DNA of 64,000 nucleotides from Massilia sp. BSC265. GTDB lineage: Bacteria; Pseudomonadota; Gammaproteobacteria; Burkholderiales; Burkholderiaceae_D. The translations under genes and the position numbers were made by a program. The notes below the pieces were generated by a model that saw nothing but the letters and a program-made list of their open reading frames with translations, did not search any database and was not told where the DNA came from. The DNA lies in the NCBI RefSeq assembly GCF_000740675.1, contig NZ_JPXI01000036.1, positions 1 through 64,000 on the forward strand. The letters are read 5' to 3'. Positions 37,805 to 46,921 of this stretch are shown here, piece after piece (the first letter of the stretch is position 1; every line of letters starts with the position of its first letter).

Positions 37805-37877
37805 CAGAATTCCAAACGGATGGCTTGGCTCGCGCAGTCAGGCCATTTTGTTTTACCGCCCTGCGGTGCACTTTTTC

Positions 37878-37954
37878 GGTGATATAGCTCAGCTGGTTAG
37901 AGCACAGCACTCATAATGCTGGGGTCGGTGGTTCAAGTCCACCTATCACCACCA
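37878..37954 (+). tRNA. tRNA-Met (CAT), copy 2
   Basis: Identical over all 77 nt to the copy 150 bp upstream, including CCA. The 73-bp spacer between the copies is not itself repeated. A terminator follows 6 bp later, so the two are probably cotranscribed. Confidence 0.93.
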
Positions 37955-37960
37955 GACGGA

Positions 37961-37996
37961 AACGGCCCGGTTCTCACGAACCGGGCCGTTTTTCTT
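37961..37996 (+). terminator. Terminator after the tRNA-Met pair
   Basis: AACGGCCCGGTTC pairs perfectly with GAACCGGGCCGTT around TCAC, followed by TTTCTTTG. It also separates the tRNAs from the convergent kinase gene. Confidence 0.92.
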
Positions 37997-38014
37997 TGTA
38001 CTGGCGAAGTCAGC

Positions 38015-39715
38015 CTAGTCCACGGCGGGCGCGCGCCTGACGTCGTGCAACTGCGACAGCAAGGCCGCCAACCGGTCCATGTCGACCGGCTTCACGAAGT
38101 GATGGTCGAAGCCGGCCGCGGCACTGCGTTCGCGGTCGCTTGCACTGCCGTAACCGGTAATCGCGATGATATAGGCCGGCGCACCGCCCGGCCGTCCGCG
38201 GATGCGGCGGGCCAGCTCGTAACCGTCCATGCCCGGCAGGCCGAGATCGAGCAGAAAGACATCGAATGGGCCCTTCTCTGCAGTCGCGGCGGCGCGTACC
38301 GGATCGTGCTCGACGGTGACGACGTGCCCCCTGGCTTCGAGATACATGGCCAGGGTTGTGGCGGCATCGACGTTGTCGTCCACGACCAGGGTCTGCAGGC
38401 TGCGTACCGGAGGTGGAACATCCGTGCCGCGCGCCCGGGGCTGCTTCTGCTGCGGCGACGCGATGCGCGGCAACAGCACCCGCAGGCGGCTGCCGCGGCC
38501 ACTGCCCTCGCTATGCGCACTGACCTTTCCGCCATGCAGCTCCACCAGGCTCCGGACGAGCGGAAGTCCCAGGCCGAGGCCGCCCTGGCTGCGGTCCGGC
38601 GTGCGCTCGGCCTGCACGAACAGTTCGAACGCGCGCCGTATCAGGCCGGGATCCATGCCGATGCCGTTGTCGACAACGTCGATCGCCACCGTGTCCGGCG
38701 TGGTCGCCACCTGGACCGCGACCCGGCCGCCATCGGGGGTGTATTTGGCAGCATTGTTCAAGAGGTTGACCAGTACCTGCACCAGCCGCTTGGCATCGCC
38801 GTCCACACAAGCGGGCTCCGGCGGCAGCTCGACGCTGACCTGGTGGCGCTTTGCTTCCATCAAGGGCTGGGCCTGTTCCAGCGCCAGCGCGACCAGGTGC
38901 TTCACGTCGAGACTGGTCCGGTCCAGCGTCGCCAGGCCGCGCGTCACGCGCGACACGTCCAGCAGGTCGTCGATCAGGCCCGTCATGTGGCGCACCTGGC
39001 GCGTGATGACGCCGCTCGCACGCTTGACCGACTCGCTGTTGGCCATCATCGACAACAGGTCGGCCGCCGCGCTGATCGGCGCCAGGGGATTGCGCAGTTC
39101 GTGCGCGAGCATGGCCAGGAATTCGTCTTTCGCGCGGCTGGCCTGCTCGCGCTCGTGGTTCGCGCGCGCCGCATGCAGGCCGGTCACGGCGAGCGAGGTG
39201 GCGCCACGCAGGAAGGCCATCTGGTTGAAGTTCGGGAACTGCGGGTCGGCCGCTCCGAACAGGATCTTCCCACCCAGCTGGCCATAGCCCATGCTCAGGC
39301 GCAGCAGGCGCATCGGTCCCAGCGGCGTCTCGGCCTCGAACACGCGACCGTCCGCCACGGGCGTGCGCAGCAAGGCTTCACAGGCTGCTGCCAACTGCGC
39401 CTGGGTTGCCGGCTGCACCGGCAGGCCATCGATGTTCATGCGGACGATCCTCGGGTCCTCAGGCAGCCCCACGGTCTCGAGGTAGGACAGGCGCAGCGGC
39501 ACGACGCGCTCGACCGCCTGCAGCATCAGCTGCAGGATGGTTTCGCCGTCGCGGCCGGCCCACAAGGCCGGCAATGCAAGCAGGCCCATCAGGTCGCGCA
39601 CGCCCTGCTCGGCGCTGTCCTGGACCGGCGCATCAGTCCGGGGCGGCATGTCGTTCTTCACTGGATCGGCTGGTGCTTCTACGGCCGTCTCAGGCAGCCT
39701 GGCCGGCGCGCGCAA
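38015..39715 (-). CDS. Hybrid sensor histidine kinase with C-terminal receiver
   Basis: About 566 residues, cytoplasmic. The N-terminal 200 residues form a GAF-like sensor region (ALPALWAGRDGETILQLMLQAVERV). HisKA follows with the phosphoacceptor His in FLAMLAHELRNPLAPI, then the ATPase (NLLNNAAKYT, DNGIGMD, GGLGLGLPLVR) and a receiver domain (VVDDNVDAATTLAMYL, Asp in VFLLDLGLPGMDG, Lys in FVKPVD). The start may be a TTG at 39715, overlapping the MEDS gene by 26 bp, or ATG 39649. The adjacent MEDS gene is likely its signalling partner. Confidence 0.9.
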   Translation of the reverse strand: MRAPARLPETAVEAPADPVKNDMPPRTDAPVQDSAEQGVRDLMGLLALPALWAGRDGETILQLMLQAVERVVPLRLSYLETVGLPEDPRIVRMNIDGLPVQPATQAQLAAACEALLRTPVADGRVFEAETPLGPMRLLRLSMGYGQLGGKILFGAADPQFPNFNQMAFLRGATSLAVTGLHAARANHEREQASRAKDEFLAMLAHELRNPLAPISAAADLLSMMANSESVKRASGVITRQVRHMTGLIDDLLDVSRVTRGLATLDRTSLDVKHLVALALEQAQPLMEAKRHQVSVELPPEPACVDGDAKRLVQVLVNLLNNAAKYTPDGGRVAVQVATTPDTVAIDVVDNGIGMDPGLIRRAFELFVQAERTPDRSQGGLGLGLPLVRSLVELHGGKVSAHSEGSGRGSRLRVLLPRIASPQQKQPRARGTDVPPPVRSLQTLVVDDNVDAATTLAMYLEARGHVVTVEHDPVRAAATAEKGPFDVFLLDLGLPGMDGYELARRIRGRPGGAPAYIIAITGYGSASDRERSAAAGFDHHFVKPVDMDRLAALLSQLHDVRRAPAVD

Positions 39716-40325
39716 GCTCGCGACGCTCGAGCTCGGCGAGCATCGAGGAAGCCGGGATATAGAAGGGGTTTTCCTGTACCACGCCGTTGACCAGGGTGAG
39801 CGGGTGGGTGCGCAGCAGGTCCATCATCATGGCGCCCGACAACTTGGCGGTGTCGTATACGCAGATCGCCGGCTGGCGGTGCTGCGACAGGACTTCGTTG
39901 ACTTCGGCTTCATAGGCCAGCAGCTCACGCTCGAGACCGGTATTCGAGAGAGTCCAGTCCATATTGCCCATGATGCGTACGCGTCCGTAACCGGCCTCGG
40001 CCGCGTCGCGGCACACCTGCTGGAGCGTCGCGAGCATGCGCTCGCGGTCGAAACGGCATTCGTCGTCCAGGTAGGCGCCATACCACGAGGTCAGTTCCAG
40101 CTGGCCGCAGGCTTCGCAATGGTCGACATCGATGCCGTTCTCCGACAGGCGCGCGCGGTGCTCGTCCATCACGTTCGGATCGACAATGTGCAACACCTTC
40201 TCGCCCTGCTCCAGTCCCTCGCGGAAGAATGGTGCCAGGACATCATATTCCTGTTCACGGCTGTCGAAGAACGCGCAAACATGGAAATGTTCCATCTCGG
40301 TTCCGGCCAAGGATAACTGTTTCAT
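39690..40325 (-). CDS. MEDS-domain sensor protein
   Basis: A 211-residue protein consisting of one MEDS domain (DcmR-type sensory domain). HVCAFFDSREQEYDVLAPFFREGLEQGEKVLHIVDP and TLVNGVVQENPFYIP are typical. MEDS proteins resemble RecA/KaiC-like folds and are thought to bind hydrocarbon derivatives or nucleotides. It precedes and probably overlaps the hybrid kinase gene, so the two likely form one signalling unit. A start at 40295 (MEHFHV) is also possible. Confidence 0.82.
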   Translation of the reverse strand: MKQLSLAGTEMEHFHVCAFFDSREQEYDVLAPFFREGLEQGEKVLHIVDPNVMDEHRARLSENGIDVDHCEACGQLELTSWYGAYLDDECRFDRERMLATLQQVCRDAAEAGYGRVRIMGNMDWTLSNTGLERELLAYEAEVNEVLSQHRQPAICVYDTAKLSGAMMMDLLRTHPLTLVNGVVQENPFYIPASSMLAELERRELARAGQAA

Positions 40326-40540
40326 AAACGAATCAATTGATTAAGGGTGGGAAGAGCGGATGCGGACGATGTATCGCTTCTACAAGCAAACTGAACCGCA
40401 AATGTCCGGTTGACTATCCATTCTACCGTCCTTCGGTCGACCGGCGAGCAATAATCGCCAATTGTGAAATTTTTTAATACGCAAATGCAACAATGACCGG
40501 GTTCTTGCAAACCCGGCCAATGCTGGACTGCCATGCGTAC

Positions 40541-40699
40541 TCAATGCTTCTTGCCACCGCCCGAGATCTTGTTCTCGGTCGCCCAGGCGCGCCGTTTTGC
40601 TTCCTCTTTCGACAAGCCCTTCTTCTCGTAGCCTTCCTCGATGTGCTTGGCCTGGCGTTTCTGCTTGTCCGTGTAGGACGATTTATCACCTTGAGGCAT
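40541..40699 (-). CDS. Small basic hypothetical protein
   Basis: A 52-residue protein, MPQGDKSSYTDKQKRQAKHIEEGYEKKG and so on, ending GGGKKH. AGGAG lies 6 bp before the ATG at 40699. The pattern SKEEAKRRAWATENKISGG recurs in short proteins of many proteobacteria, sometimes named plasmid stabilisation or stress proteins without proof. It is probably a DNA- or RNA-associated charged helix. A stand-alone gene. Confidence 0.8.
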   Translation of the reverse strand: MPQGDKSSYTDKQKRQAKHIEEGYEKKGLSKEEAKRRAWATENKISGGGKKH

Positions 40700-40794
40700 G
40701 ATGGTTCTCCTTTCGATGGCGGGATGGTCCACCGCCCTCAGCCTACGCTCCTGCCTGCTTCTGTAATGTTCGGTATCTTACGCAAAGAGACGTT

Positions 40795-41109
40795 CTACTC
40801 AGCAGTAAAAGACTCGTCCAGCGCATAATCGCCACGTGCCAGCCCCGCCAGGACGGCGCCGGCCTGTTGCAGGTATTCCGACGGCACCAGGATGCGCACG
40901 CCGCCCAATGCCGGCGCCAGCAGCAGGTCGGTCTGCATCAGGTGCGCATCCGCCAGCACGGCCGGGATGCCGGCCGCAACCAGGCAGCCCTGGGCCAGCG
41001 TCGCGTCCATGGGAATCAGGTATTTGGCGATGACGAACAGGTCGCGGCCGGGAATCTGGACGACGTCCGGGTTCGCTGCCAGCCAGGCATTCAGTGCGAG
41101 TTGTTCCAT
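40795..41109 (-). CDS. DUF2007-type small protein
   Basis: A 104-residue protein. FVIAKYLIPMDATLAQGCLVAAGIPAVLADAHLMQTDLLLAPALGGVRILVPSEYLQQAGAVL fits the DUF2007 fold (PII-like putative signal-transducing proteins), with the LAPALGGVRILVP core. GAGG precedes the ATG at 41109. The function is unknown. It follows the DUF445 gene on the same strand with a 32-bp gap and may be cotranscribed. Confidence 0.75.
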   Translation of the reverse strand: MEQLALNAWLAANPDVVQIPGRDLFVIAKYLIPMDATLAQGCLVAAGIPAVLADAHLMQTDLLLAPALGGVRILVPSEYLQQAGAVLAGLARGDYALDESFTAE

Positions 41110-41141
41110 GCGAGCCTCTCTTGGCAAATTTTACTGCCCGG

Positions 41142-42407
41142 TCAAAACAGCGCAGGCGCCTGCGACAGCAGGTACAGGGTAACCCCAATGAGGCCGCCGA
41201 CGATGGTGCCGTTGATGCGAATGTACTGCAAGTCCTTGCCGATGTTGAGTTCGATTTGCTCGGACATCTCGCGATCGTCCCACTGTTTCACCGTATCGGC
41301 GATGTGGCGGGTCAGGAAGCCCGCAAATTCCGGAGCGACGCCGCGCACCGCCGATTCCAGGTTGTCGTTCAGCGAAGCGCGCAGCTGGGGATCCTCGGCC
41401 AGTACCTTGCCGACCCAGGCGCCGGTCGCCACCAGCCGCCGGCGCAGGCTCGACTCCTCGCTGTGCAAGTCCTTCTTCACCCAGCCTTTCAGCTCGCCCC
41501 ACAGCGAGGCCAGGTAGCCGTTGAGCGTCTCGTCGCCCAGCAGGTAGGCCTTGATCTCGTCCGCCCTGGCGGCAAACGCGGGGTCGGCCTTCAGGCGCTC
41601 GATGAATTCCTGGGTAAACACATCGAAGCGCTGCCGCAGCGGATGCTGAGGGTCGGCCGCCACCTTGTTCAGGATGCTGGATGCCAGCCGCACCGCCAGG
41701 CCGGCCCCCTTGCGGCCAATGAGTTCCGACGGCAGCATGCTTTCGATGAAGGCATAGTCCTCCTTGAGCCAGTCGACGATGCCCTGCGAGATCGTGGCCT
41801 GGGTGTCGGCGTTGTCGAGCAGGCGCGCCAGCTGGGTGATGCCTTCGTTGAGCAGTTCCTGGTGGCGCCCGTCGCGGGTCAGGCTCTCCAGGATGGTGCC
41901 GGCCGACTTCGACAGGTCGACACTGTTCACCATCGCGTGCACCGCACGGCGGATGAAGCCCTGCACCGCACTGTCCTCGATGAAGTCGAGCATCCAGATG
42001 CCGACCCGCACCAGGTGCTGGCCCAGCAGCTCGGTATTGGCAGGCTTGACCAGCCAGTCGGCCACCTTCTGCACCGGGTCGTGGCGCTGGATCAGGCGGA
42101 TGATCGATTCGGTGTCGAGGAACTTCTCGTGCACGAACAGCGCCAGGTTGTCGGCAATGCGTTCCTTGTTCTTCGGGATGATCTCGGTGTGGCGCGAGAC
42201 GATGGGGATCGGCACGCGCCTGAACAGGGCCACCACCGCGAACCAGTCGGCCAGGGCGCCGACCATGGCGGCTTCGGAAAAGGCGCGCAGCAGGCCGGTC
42301 CACCAGTTCTGGGGCAGGAACAGGGTCAGCACGAACAGCGAGGCCGCGCCCGCGAAAAACGCGAGCGCGAGCATTTTCGATTGCCGCAGTTCGGCTTCTT
42401 TCGTCAT
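41142..42407 (-). CDS. DUF445-family membrane protein
   Basis: A 421-residue protein. The first 55 residues hold a hydrophobic pair (MLALAFFAGAASLFVLTLFLP and EAAMVGALADWFAVVALFRRVPIPIVSRHTEIIP), the DUF445 signature. A long alpha-helical soluble part follows, and a terminal hydrophobic segment (IVGGLIGVTLYLLSQA) closes it. The family is widespread and uncharacterised. It is followed by the DUF2007 gene; a REPIN separates it from the acyl-CoA operon. Confidence 0.88.
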   Translation of the reverse strand: MTKEAELRQSKMLALAFFAGAASLFVLTLFLPQNWWTGLLRAFSEAAMVGALADWFAVVALFRRVPIPIVSRHTEIIPKNKERIADNLALFVHEKFLDTESIIRLIQRHDPVQKVADWLVKPANTELLGQHLVRVGIWMLDFIEDSAVQGFIRRAVHAMVNSVDLSKSAGTILESLTRDGRHQELLNEGITQLARLLDNADTQATISQGIVDWLKEDYAFIESMLPSELIGRKGAGLAVRLASSILNKVAADPQHPLRQRFDVFTQEFIERLKADPAFAARADEIKAYLLGDETLNGYLASLWGELKGWVKKDLHSEESSLRRRLVATGAWVGKVLAEDPQLRASLNDNLESAVRGVAPEFAGFLTRHIADTVKQWDDREMSEQIELNIGKDLQYIRINGTIVGGLIGVTLYLLSQAPALF

Positions 42408-42422
42408 AGGCTCCTGGGGTTT

Positions 42423-42532
42423 GTAGGGTGGGCAAGTTCCTTGCCCACGCGCTCAACCAGCGGTGAGATCATCGTGTTGCGTGAGGCATCCGCAAACTAT
42501 CACCGCGTGGGCGGCATAGCCGCCCACCCTAC
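42423..42532. repeat. REPIN-like double hairpin (R5)
   Basis: Left arm GTAGGGTGGGCAAG with CTTGCCCACGCG, right arm TATCACCGCGTGGGCGGC with GCCGCCCACCCTAC. The spacer of about 55 nt differs from the R2/R7/R8 type. It fills the 130-bp gap between the DUF445 gene and the CaiB-type gene. Confidence 0.85.
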
Positions 42533-42537
42533 AAATG

Positions 42538-43689
42538 CTATATGACTTCGCCGTTTCTCAGCGCTTCGATTGACTCGGCCGTAAAGCCCCAGTCGGCCAG
42601 GACCGCTTCGCTGTCCGCCCCGGGGCTGCTCGGCACGCCAGGGGTGGCGGGCGCCGTGCGGCTGAAGCGGGGCGCCGGCGCCGGCTGGGTGACGCCGTCG
42701 ATCTCGACGAAGGTGCGGCGGGCCGCGTTGTGCGGATGGCGCGGCGCTTCTTCCAGGTCGAGCACGGGCGCGAAGCACACCTCGGTGCCTTCCAGCAGGC
42801 GGCACCATTCGTCGCGCGTCCTGGTGGCAAACAGCGCCGCGAAACGTTCGTGCAGTTCTGGCCAGTGCGCCTTGTTCCAGCGCTTCATGAACAGCGGATC
42901 GCTCTGGCCGGTGAGGGTGAGCAGCGTGGCGAAGAACTGCGGCTCGATGGCGCCGATCGCAACGAACTTGCCGTCGCTGCAGGCATAGGTGTCGTAGAAG
43001 GGGGCGCCGCCGTCCAGCAGGTTGCCTTCGCGCTGGCCGCTCCAGCTGCCGGCGCCGCGCAAGCCGTACATCATGGCGCCGAGCAGGGCCGCGCCATCGG
43101 TCATGGCGGCGTCCACCACCTGGCCCTGCCCCGACTTGCGCGCCTCCAGCACCGCGCAGACCACGCCGAAGGCCAGCATCATGCCGCCGCCGCCGAAGTC
43201 GCCCACCAGGTTCAGCGGCGGCGGCGGCGGGCTGTCGGCGCGACCGGTCGAGTACAGCATGCCCGACAGGGCCACGTAATTGATGTCGTGTCCCGCCGCC
43301 TGCGCCAGCGGCCCGCTCTGGCCCCAGCCGGTGACGCGGCCGTAGACCAGCTTCGGATTGCACTCCAGGCAATCGTCCGGGCCGAGTCCCAGGCGTTCCA
43401 TCACGCCCGGCCGGAAGCCTTCGAGCAGCACGTCGGCCTGCTCGATCAGCCGCATCGCGGCGCAGCGCCCGGCCGGCTGCTTGAGGTCGAGCGCCAGGGA
43501 GCGGCGTCCGCGTGCCATCACGTCGTGGCGGGTACCCAGCACCGGATACGGACTGTCCGCGCCCGGATTGCCCTTGCGGTCGATGCGGATCACCTCCGCT
43601 CCCATGTCCGCCAGCATCATCGCCGCGAACGGGCACGGGCCGATGCCCACCATCTCGACGACCCGCACTCCTGCCAATGGTCCTGCCAT
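42538..43689 (-). CDS. CaiB/BaiF-family CoA transferase (alpha-methylacyl-CoA racemase-like)
   Basis: A 383-residue class III CoA-transferase-fold protein. [36 protein letters not shown] is the family opening; [46 protein letters not shown] and [12 protein letters not shown] follow. The Asp-His pattern ([11 protein letters not shown] with GADS later) resembles the alpha-methylacyl-CoA racemases that invert 2-methyl branched acyl-CoAs before beta-oxidation. It is the third gene after thiolase and acyl-CoA dehydrogenase, supporting branched-chain or isoprenoid-type acid degradation. Confidence 0.88.
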   Translation of the reverse strand: MAGPLAGVRVVEMVGIGPCPFAAMMLADMGAEVIRIDRKGNPGADSPYPVLGTRHDVMARGRRSLALDLKQPAGRCAAMRLIEQADVLLEGFRPGVMERLGLGPDDCLECNPKLVYGRVTGWGQSGPLAQAAGHDINYVALSGMLYSTGRADSPPPPPLNLVGDFGGGGMMLAFGVVCAVLEARKSGQGQVVDAAMTDGAALLGAMMYGLRGAGSWSGQREGNLLDGGAPFYDTYACSDGKFVAIGAIEPQFFATLLTLTGQSDPLFMKRWNKAHWPELHERFAALFATRTRDEWCRLLEGTEVCFAPVLDLEEAPRHPHNAARRTFVEIDGVTQPAPAPRFSRTAPATPGVPSSPGADSEAVLADWGFTAESIEALRNGEVI

Positions 43690-43702
43690 TCCTGAAGCTC
43701 CT

Positions 43703-44845
43703 TTACAGCGAACGGGCGATGATCTCTTTCATGATCTCGTTGGCGCCGCCATAGATGCGCTGGACCCGGGCATCCACGTACATCTGGGCGATCGGGTATT
43801 CCAGCATGTAGCCGTAGCCGCCGAACAGCTGCACGCACTGGTCCACCACCTTGCACTGCAGGTCCGAGATCCAGTACTTGGCCATCGAGGCGCGCACGGT
43901 GTCCATGCGCCCGGCAATCATGTCCTCGATGCAGCGGTCGATGAAGATGCGCGCGACCGTCGCCTCGGTCTTGATCTCGGCCAGCACGAAGCGGGTGTTC
44001 TGCATCTCGATGAGGGCCTGGCCGAAGGCCTTGCGCTCGCGCGTGTGCTCGACCGTCAGCTGGAGGGCGCGCTCGATGGCGGCCACGCCGCACACCCCGA
44101 GGATGGTGCGCTCGTAGGGCAGCTCGGTCATGAGCTGGGCGAAGCCCCTGCCCTCCTCGCCTCCCAGCACGTTCTCCAGCGGGACGTGTGCCTCGTCGAA
44201 GAACAGCTCGCAGGTGTCCTGCCCCTTCTGCCCCACCTTCTCCAGGATGCGGCCGACGCGAAAGCCCGGGTTGTCCCTCGTTTCCAGCAGCAGCAGGGAC
44301 ACGCCCTTGGCGCCGGCCGCCGGGTCGGTCTTGGCCACCACCAGGACCAGGTCGGCCATGTAGCCGTTCGAGATGAAGGTCTTGGAGCCGCTCACGCGGT
44401 AGCCTTCTCGCCCGCGCACGGCCGTGGTGCGGATGCCTTTCAGGTCGGAACCGGCGCCCGGTTCGCTCATGGCGATGGCCGCGATCATCTCGCCGCTCGC
44501 CAGGCGCGGCAGGTATTTTTTCTTCTGCTCCGCGGTGCCCTGGTTCAGCAGGTAGTGCGCGACGATGGCATGGACGTGGATGCCGAAGGCGGTGTCGCCG
44601 CCGTAGGACAGCTCTTCGAACACGACCGCCATGTGGGCGAAGCTGCCGCCGGCGCCGCCGTATGCTTCCGGGATGTCGGCCAGCAGCAGGCCCATCGCGC
44701 CGGCCTTGTGCCACAGCTCGCGGTCGACGTGCTGCTGCTTGCGCCATTTATCCTGGTGCGGCGTGATCTCGCCCGCCACGAAGCGGCGTACGGCGTCGCG
44801 GAAAGCGGCCAGTTCCTCGTTCATCCAAGGTGAGGTGAGTTCCAC
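43703..44845 (-). CDS. Acyl-CoA dehydrogenase
   Basis: A 380-residue FAD enzyme. [40 protein letters not shown], the catalytic-base region around [39 protein letters not shown], and [17 protein letters not shown] are visible. It oxidises an acyl-CoA to the 2-enoyl form and passes electrons to ETF. It lies between the thiolase and CaiB-type genes with gaps of 22 and 13 bp, so one operon is likely. Confidence 0.93.
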   Translation of the reverse strand: MELTSPWMNEELAAFRDAVRRFVAGEITPHQDKWRKQQHVDRELWHKAGAMGLLLADIPEAYGGAGGSFAHMAVVFEELSYGGDTAFGIHVHAIVAHYLLNQGTAEQKKKYLPRLASGEMIAAIAMSEPGAGSDLKGIRTTAVRGREGYRVSGSKTFISNGYMADLVLVVAKTDPAAGAKGVSLLLLETRDNPGFRVGRILEKVGQKGQDTCELFFDEAHVPLENVLGGEEGRGFAQLMTELPYERTILGVCGVAAIERALQLTVEHTRERKAFGQALIEMQNTRFVLAEIKTEATVARIFIDRCIEDMIAGRMDTVRASMAKYWISDLQCKVVDQCVQLFGGYGYMLEYPIAQMYVDARVQRIYGGANEIMKEIIARSL

Positions 44846-44867
44846 GCGTTCCTCCTCGGCCCTTGCC

Positions 44868-46064
44868 TCAGTTGTTTCGATACATGGTCACGACGCAGGC
44901 GCCGCCCAGGCCCAGGTTGTGCTGCAGCGCCACCCGTGCGCCCTCGACCTGGCGCGCCTCGGCACTGCCGCGCAGCTGCTGGGTCAGTTCGTAGCACTGG
45001 GCCAGGCCGGTCGCGCCCAGCGGGTGCCCTTTCGAGAGCAGGCCGCCGGACGGATTGGTGACCACGCGTCCGCCATAGGTGTTGTCGCCCTCGCGGATGA
45101 AGCGGTCGGCGCCCCCTTCCGGGCACAGGCCCAGGGCTTCGTAGGTGATCAGTTCGTTGTGCGCGAAGCAGTCGTGCAGCTCGACCACGTCCAGGTCTTC
45201 CGGCCCCAGGCCGGACTGCTCGTAGACCTTCTGCGCGGCGGCGCGGCTCATGTCGTAGCCGACCAGGCGCATCATGTCGCCGGCCTCGAAGGTGTCGGGG
45301 CGGTCGGTGGTCATCGCCTGCGCGGCGATGTGGACATCGTGACGCAGGCCGTGGCGCAGCGCGAATTCGCCCGACACCAGCAGCGCCGCGCTAGCGCCGC
45401 AGGTCGGCGGGCAGGCCATCAGGCGGGTCATCACGCCCGGCCAGATCTCGGGCGCGTCGAGCACGTCCTGCGCCGTGACCTCCTTGCGGAACAGGGCCAG
45501 CGGATTGTTGGCGGCATGGCGGCTGGCCTTGGCGCGGATGCGGGCGAAGGCTTCCAGGGGCGTGCCGTACTTGTTCATGTGGGCCAGGCCGGCGCCGCCG
45601 AAGTAGCGCAGCGCCAGCGGGATGTCCGGCTTGCCGACCAGGCGATCGGTGACCTCGTCGAAGGCGTCGAATGGGGTCGGGCGGTCGGTGAAGACCGAGC
45701 CGAGCGCGCCCGGGCTCATCTGCTCGAAGCCCAGCACCAGCACGCACTCGGCGGCGCCGCTGGCGATCGCCTGGCGGCCGAGGAACAGCGCGGTCGAGCC
45801 GGTCGAGCAGTTGTTGTTGACGTTGACGATCGGGATGCCGGTCATGCCGACCGCGTACAGGGCCTTCTGGCCGCTGGTCGAGTCGCCGTAGACGTAACCC
45901 GCATAGGCCTGTTCCACCAGGTCGTAGGGCACCGGTCCGCCGTCGCGGCCGGCATCCTCCAGTGCGGCGCGCGCCGCCTGCGCGCCCATCTCGTGGTAGG
46001 GGCGGCTCGCGCCCGGCTTCGCGAAGGGGATCATTCCCACGCCGCTGACGTATACCTTCCTCAT
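44868..46064 (-). CDS. Thiolase-family protein (SCP2/lipid-transfer type)
   Basis: A 398-residue thiolase-fold protein. YVSGVGMIPFAKPGASRPY is the opening of the SCP2-thiolase group; the nucleophile Cys is in VNNNCSTGSTALFLGRQAIASG; HDCFAHNELITYEALGL and NPSGGLLSKGHPLGATG hold the catalytic His and the glycine loop. This group often works with a DUF35 OB-fold partner, which is not present here. It probably cleaves a 3-ketoacyl-CoA, perhaps branched. First gene of the operon, divergent from the TetR gene. Confidence 0.9.
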   Translation of the reverse strand: MRKVYVSGVGMIPFAKPGASRPYHEMGAQAARAALEDAGRDGGPVPYDLVEQAYAGYVYGDSTSGQKALYAVGMTGIPIVNVNNNCSTGSTALFLGRQAIASGAAECVLVLGFEQMSPGALGSVFTDRPTPFDAFDEVTDRLVGKPDIPLALRYFGGAGLAHMNKYGTPLEAFARIRAKASRHAANNPLALFRKEVTAQDVLDAPEIWPGVMTRLMACPPTCGASAALLVSGEFALRHGLRHDVHIAAQAMTTDRPDTFEAGDMMRLVGYDMSRAAAQKVYEQSGLGPEDLDVVELHDCFAHNELITYEALGLCPEGGADRFIREGDNTYGGRVVTNPSGGLLSKGHPLGATGLAQCYELTQQLRGSAEARQVEGARVALQHNLGLGGACVVTMYRNN

Positions 46065-46087
46065 CGTCCTGTCTCCGTATTCTTGAC

Positions 46088-46103
46088 TAGGTCGAGCGAC
46101 CTA
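46088..46103. promoter_or_regulatory. Probable TetR operator, site 1
   Basis: TAGGTCG-AG-CGACCTA is a perfect 7-bp inverted repeat in the 99-bp gap between the divergent thiolase and TetR genes, 25 bp from the thiolase start. Confidence 0.65.
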
Positions 46104-46117
46104 CTATTGGCCGATTA

Positions 46118-46133
46118 TAGGTCAGCCGTACTA
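46118..46133. promoter_or_regulatory. Probable TetR operator, site 2 (degenerate)
   Basis: TAGGTCA-GC-CGTACTA repeats site 1 with an intact left half and a weaker right half, exactly 30 bp further on, about three helical turns, and 31 bp before the TetR start codon. Confidence 0.5.
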
Positions 46134-46163
46134 TTTAGTGTATGCCTCTGCGATAATCGTGCA

Positions 46164-46820
46164 ATGGCCCGCATTTCCGACAACTCCCCTGCCAAGCCGC
46201 CGCGCTCCCTGCGCAACAAGGCCTCGACCACGACCGAAAAAGGGTTCGGGCGCGCGGCCGACATCCTGCTGGCCGCGCGCCGCCTGTTGGCCGCCGAGGG
46301 CTATGCGGGGCTGTCGATGCGGCGCGTGGCCTCGGCGTCCGGCATGAGCCTGTCGAACCTGCAGCACTACTACGGCAGCAAGGAGCAGCTGCTCGAAGCC
46401 CTGCTCCTGACCACGATGGACGAGTTCCAGGCCAAGATGGACCGGATCGCAGTGGCGATGGCGGGCCGGCCGCAGGTGGAGCGCTTCCTCACCACGGTCG
46501 ACATGTTCCTCGACGAAATCACCGAACCGACCATGCATGCGATCTTCTTCGAGATCTGGGCGCTGGCCTCGCGCCATCCCTTCGCTTCCAGCCTGATGGG
46601 CAAGATGATGGGACGGGAGCGCAAGGCCGTCTATGGCCTGATCCAGGGCCTGAACCCGGCCATCGACGACGACCTGTGCATGGAGCGCGCGGTGCTGATC
46701 GTGGCGCAGATCCAGGGGCTGATGCTGTTCCGCCTCGACCGCCATGCCCGTCCGGAACAATACGCGGCGGTGCGCGCATCTCTGCACAAAGTACTGCTAT
46801 CGCTCGCGACCGTGCTGTGA
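46164..46820 (+). CDS. TetR-family transcriptional regulator
   Basis: A 218-residue repressor-type protein. The N-terminal HTH is visible (LAAEGYAGLSMRRVASASGMSLSNLQHYYGSKEQLLEAL, about residues 42-80), and the ligand-binding helical domain follows. It starts with a basic Ser/Pro-rich tail of about 25 residues. Its divergent position next to the thiolase operon and the paired inverted repeats suggest it represses that operon and itself until an acyl-CoA binds. Confidence 0.92.
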   Translation: MARISDNSPAKPPRSLRNKASTTTEKGFGRAADILLAARRLLAAEGYAGLSMRRVASASGMSLSNLQHYYGSKEQLLEALLLTTMDEFQAKMDRIAVAMAGRPQVERFLTTVDMFLDEITEPTMHAIFFEIWALASRHPFASSLMGKMMGRERKAVYGLIQGLNPAIDDDLCMERAVLIVAQIQGLMLFRLDRHARPEQYAAVRASLHKVLLSLATVL

Positions 46821-46921
46821 TTTGCCGCCAATTGACGTAAAGTCGACAATTAAAATGCCGATGGGCAGGCATCCGTCGCTTATACTCGTAGGCTTGTCAA
46901 CCTGTCACGGAGGCCGCACGG

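Noticed and set aside
37916..39790. A 624-codon plus-strand frame beginning inside the second tRNA
   Set aside because: It is antisense to the hybrid kinase with an implausible start inside a tRNA gene and a terminator.
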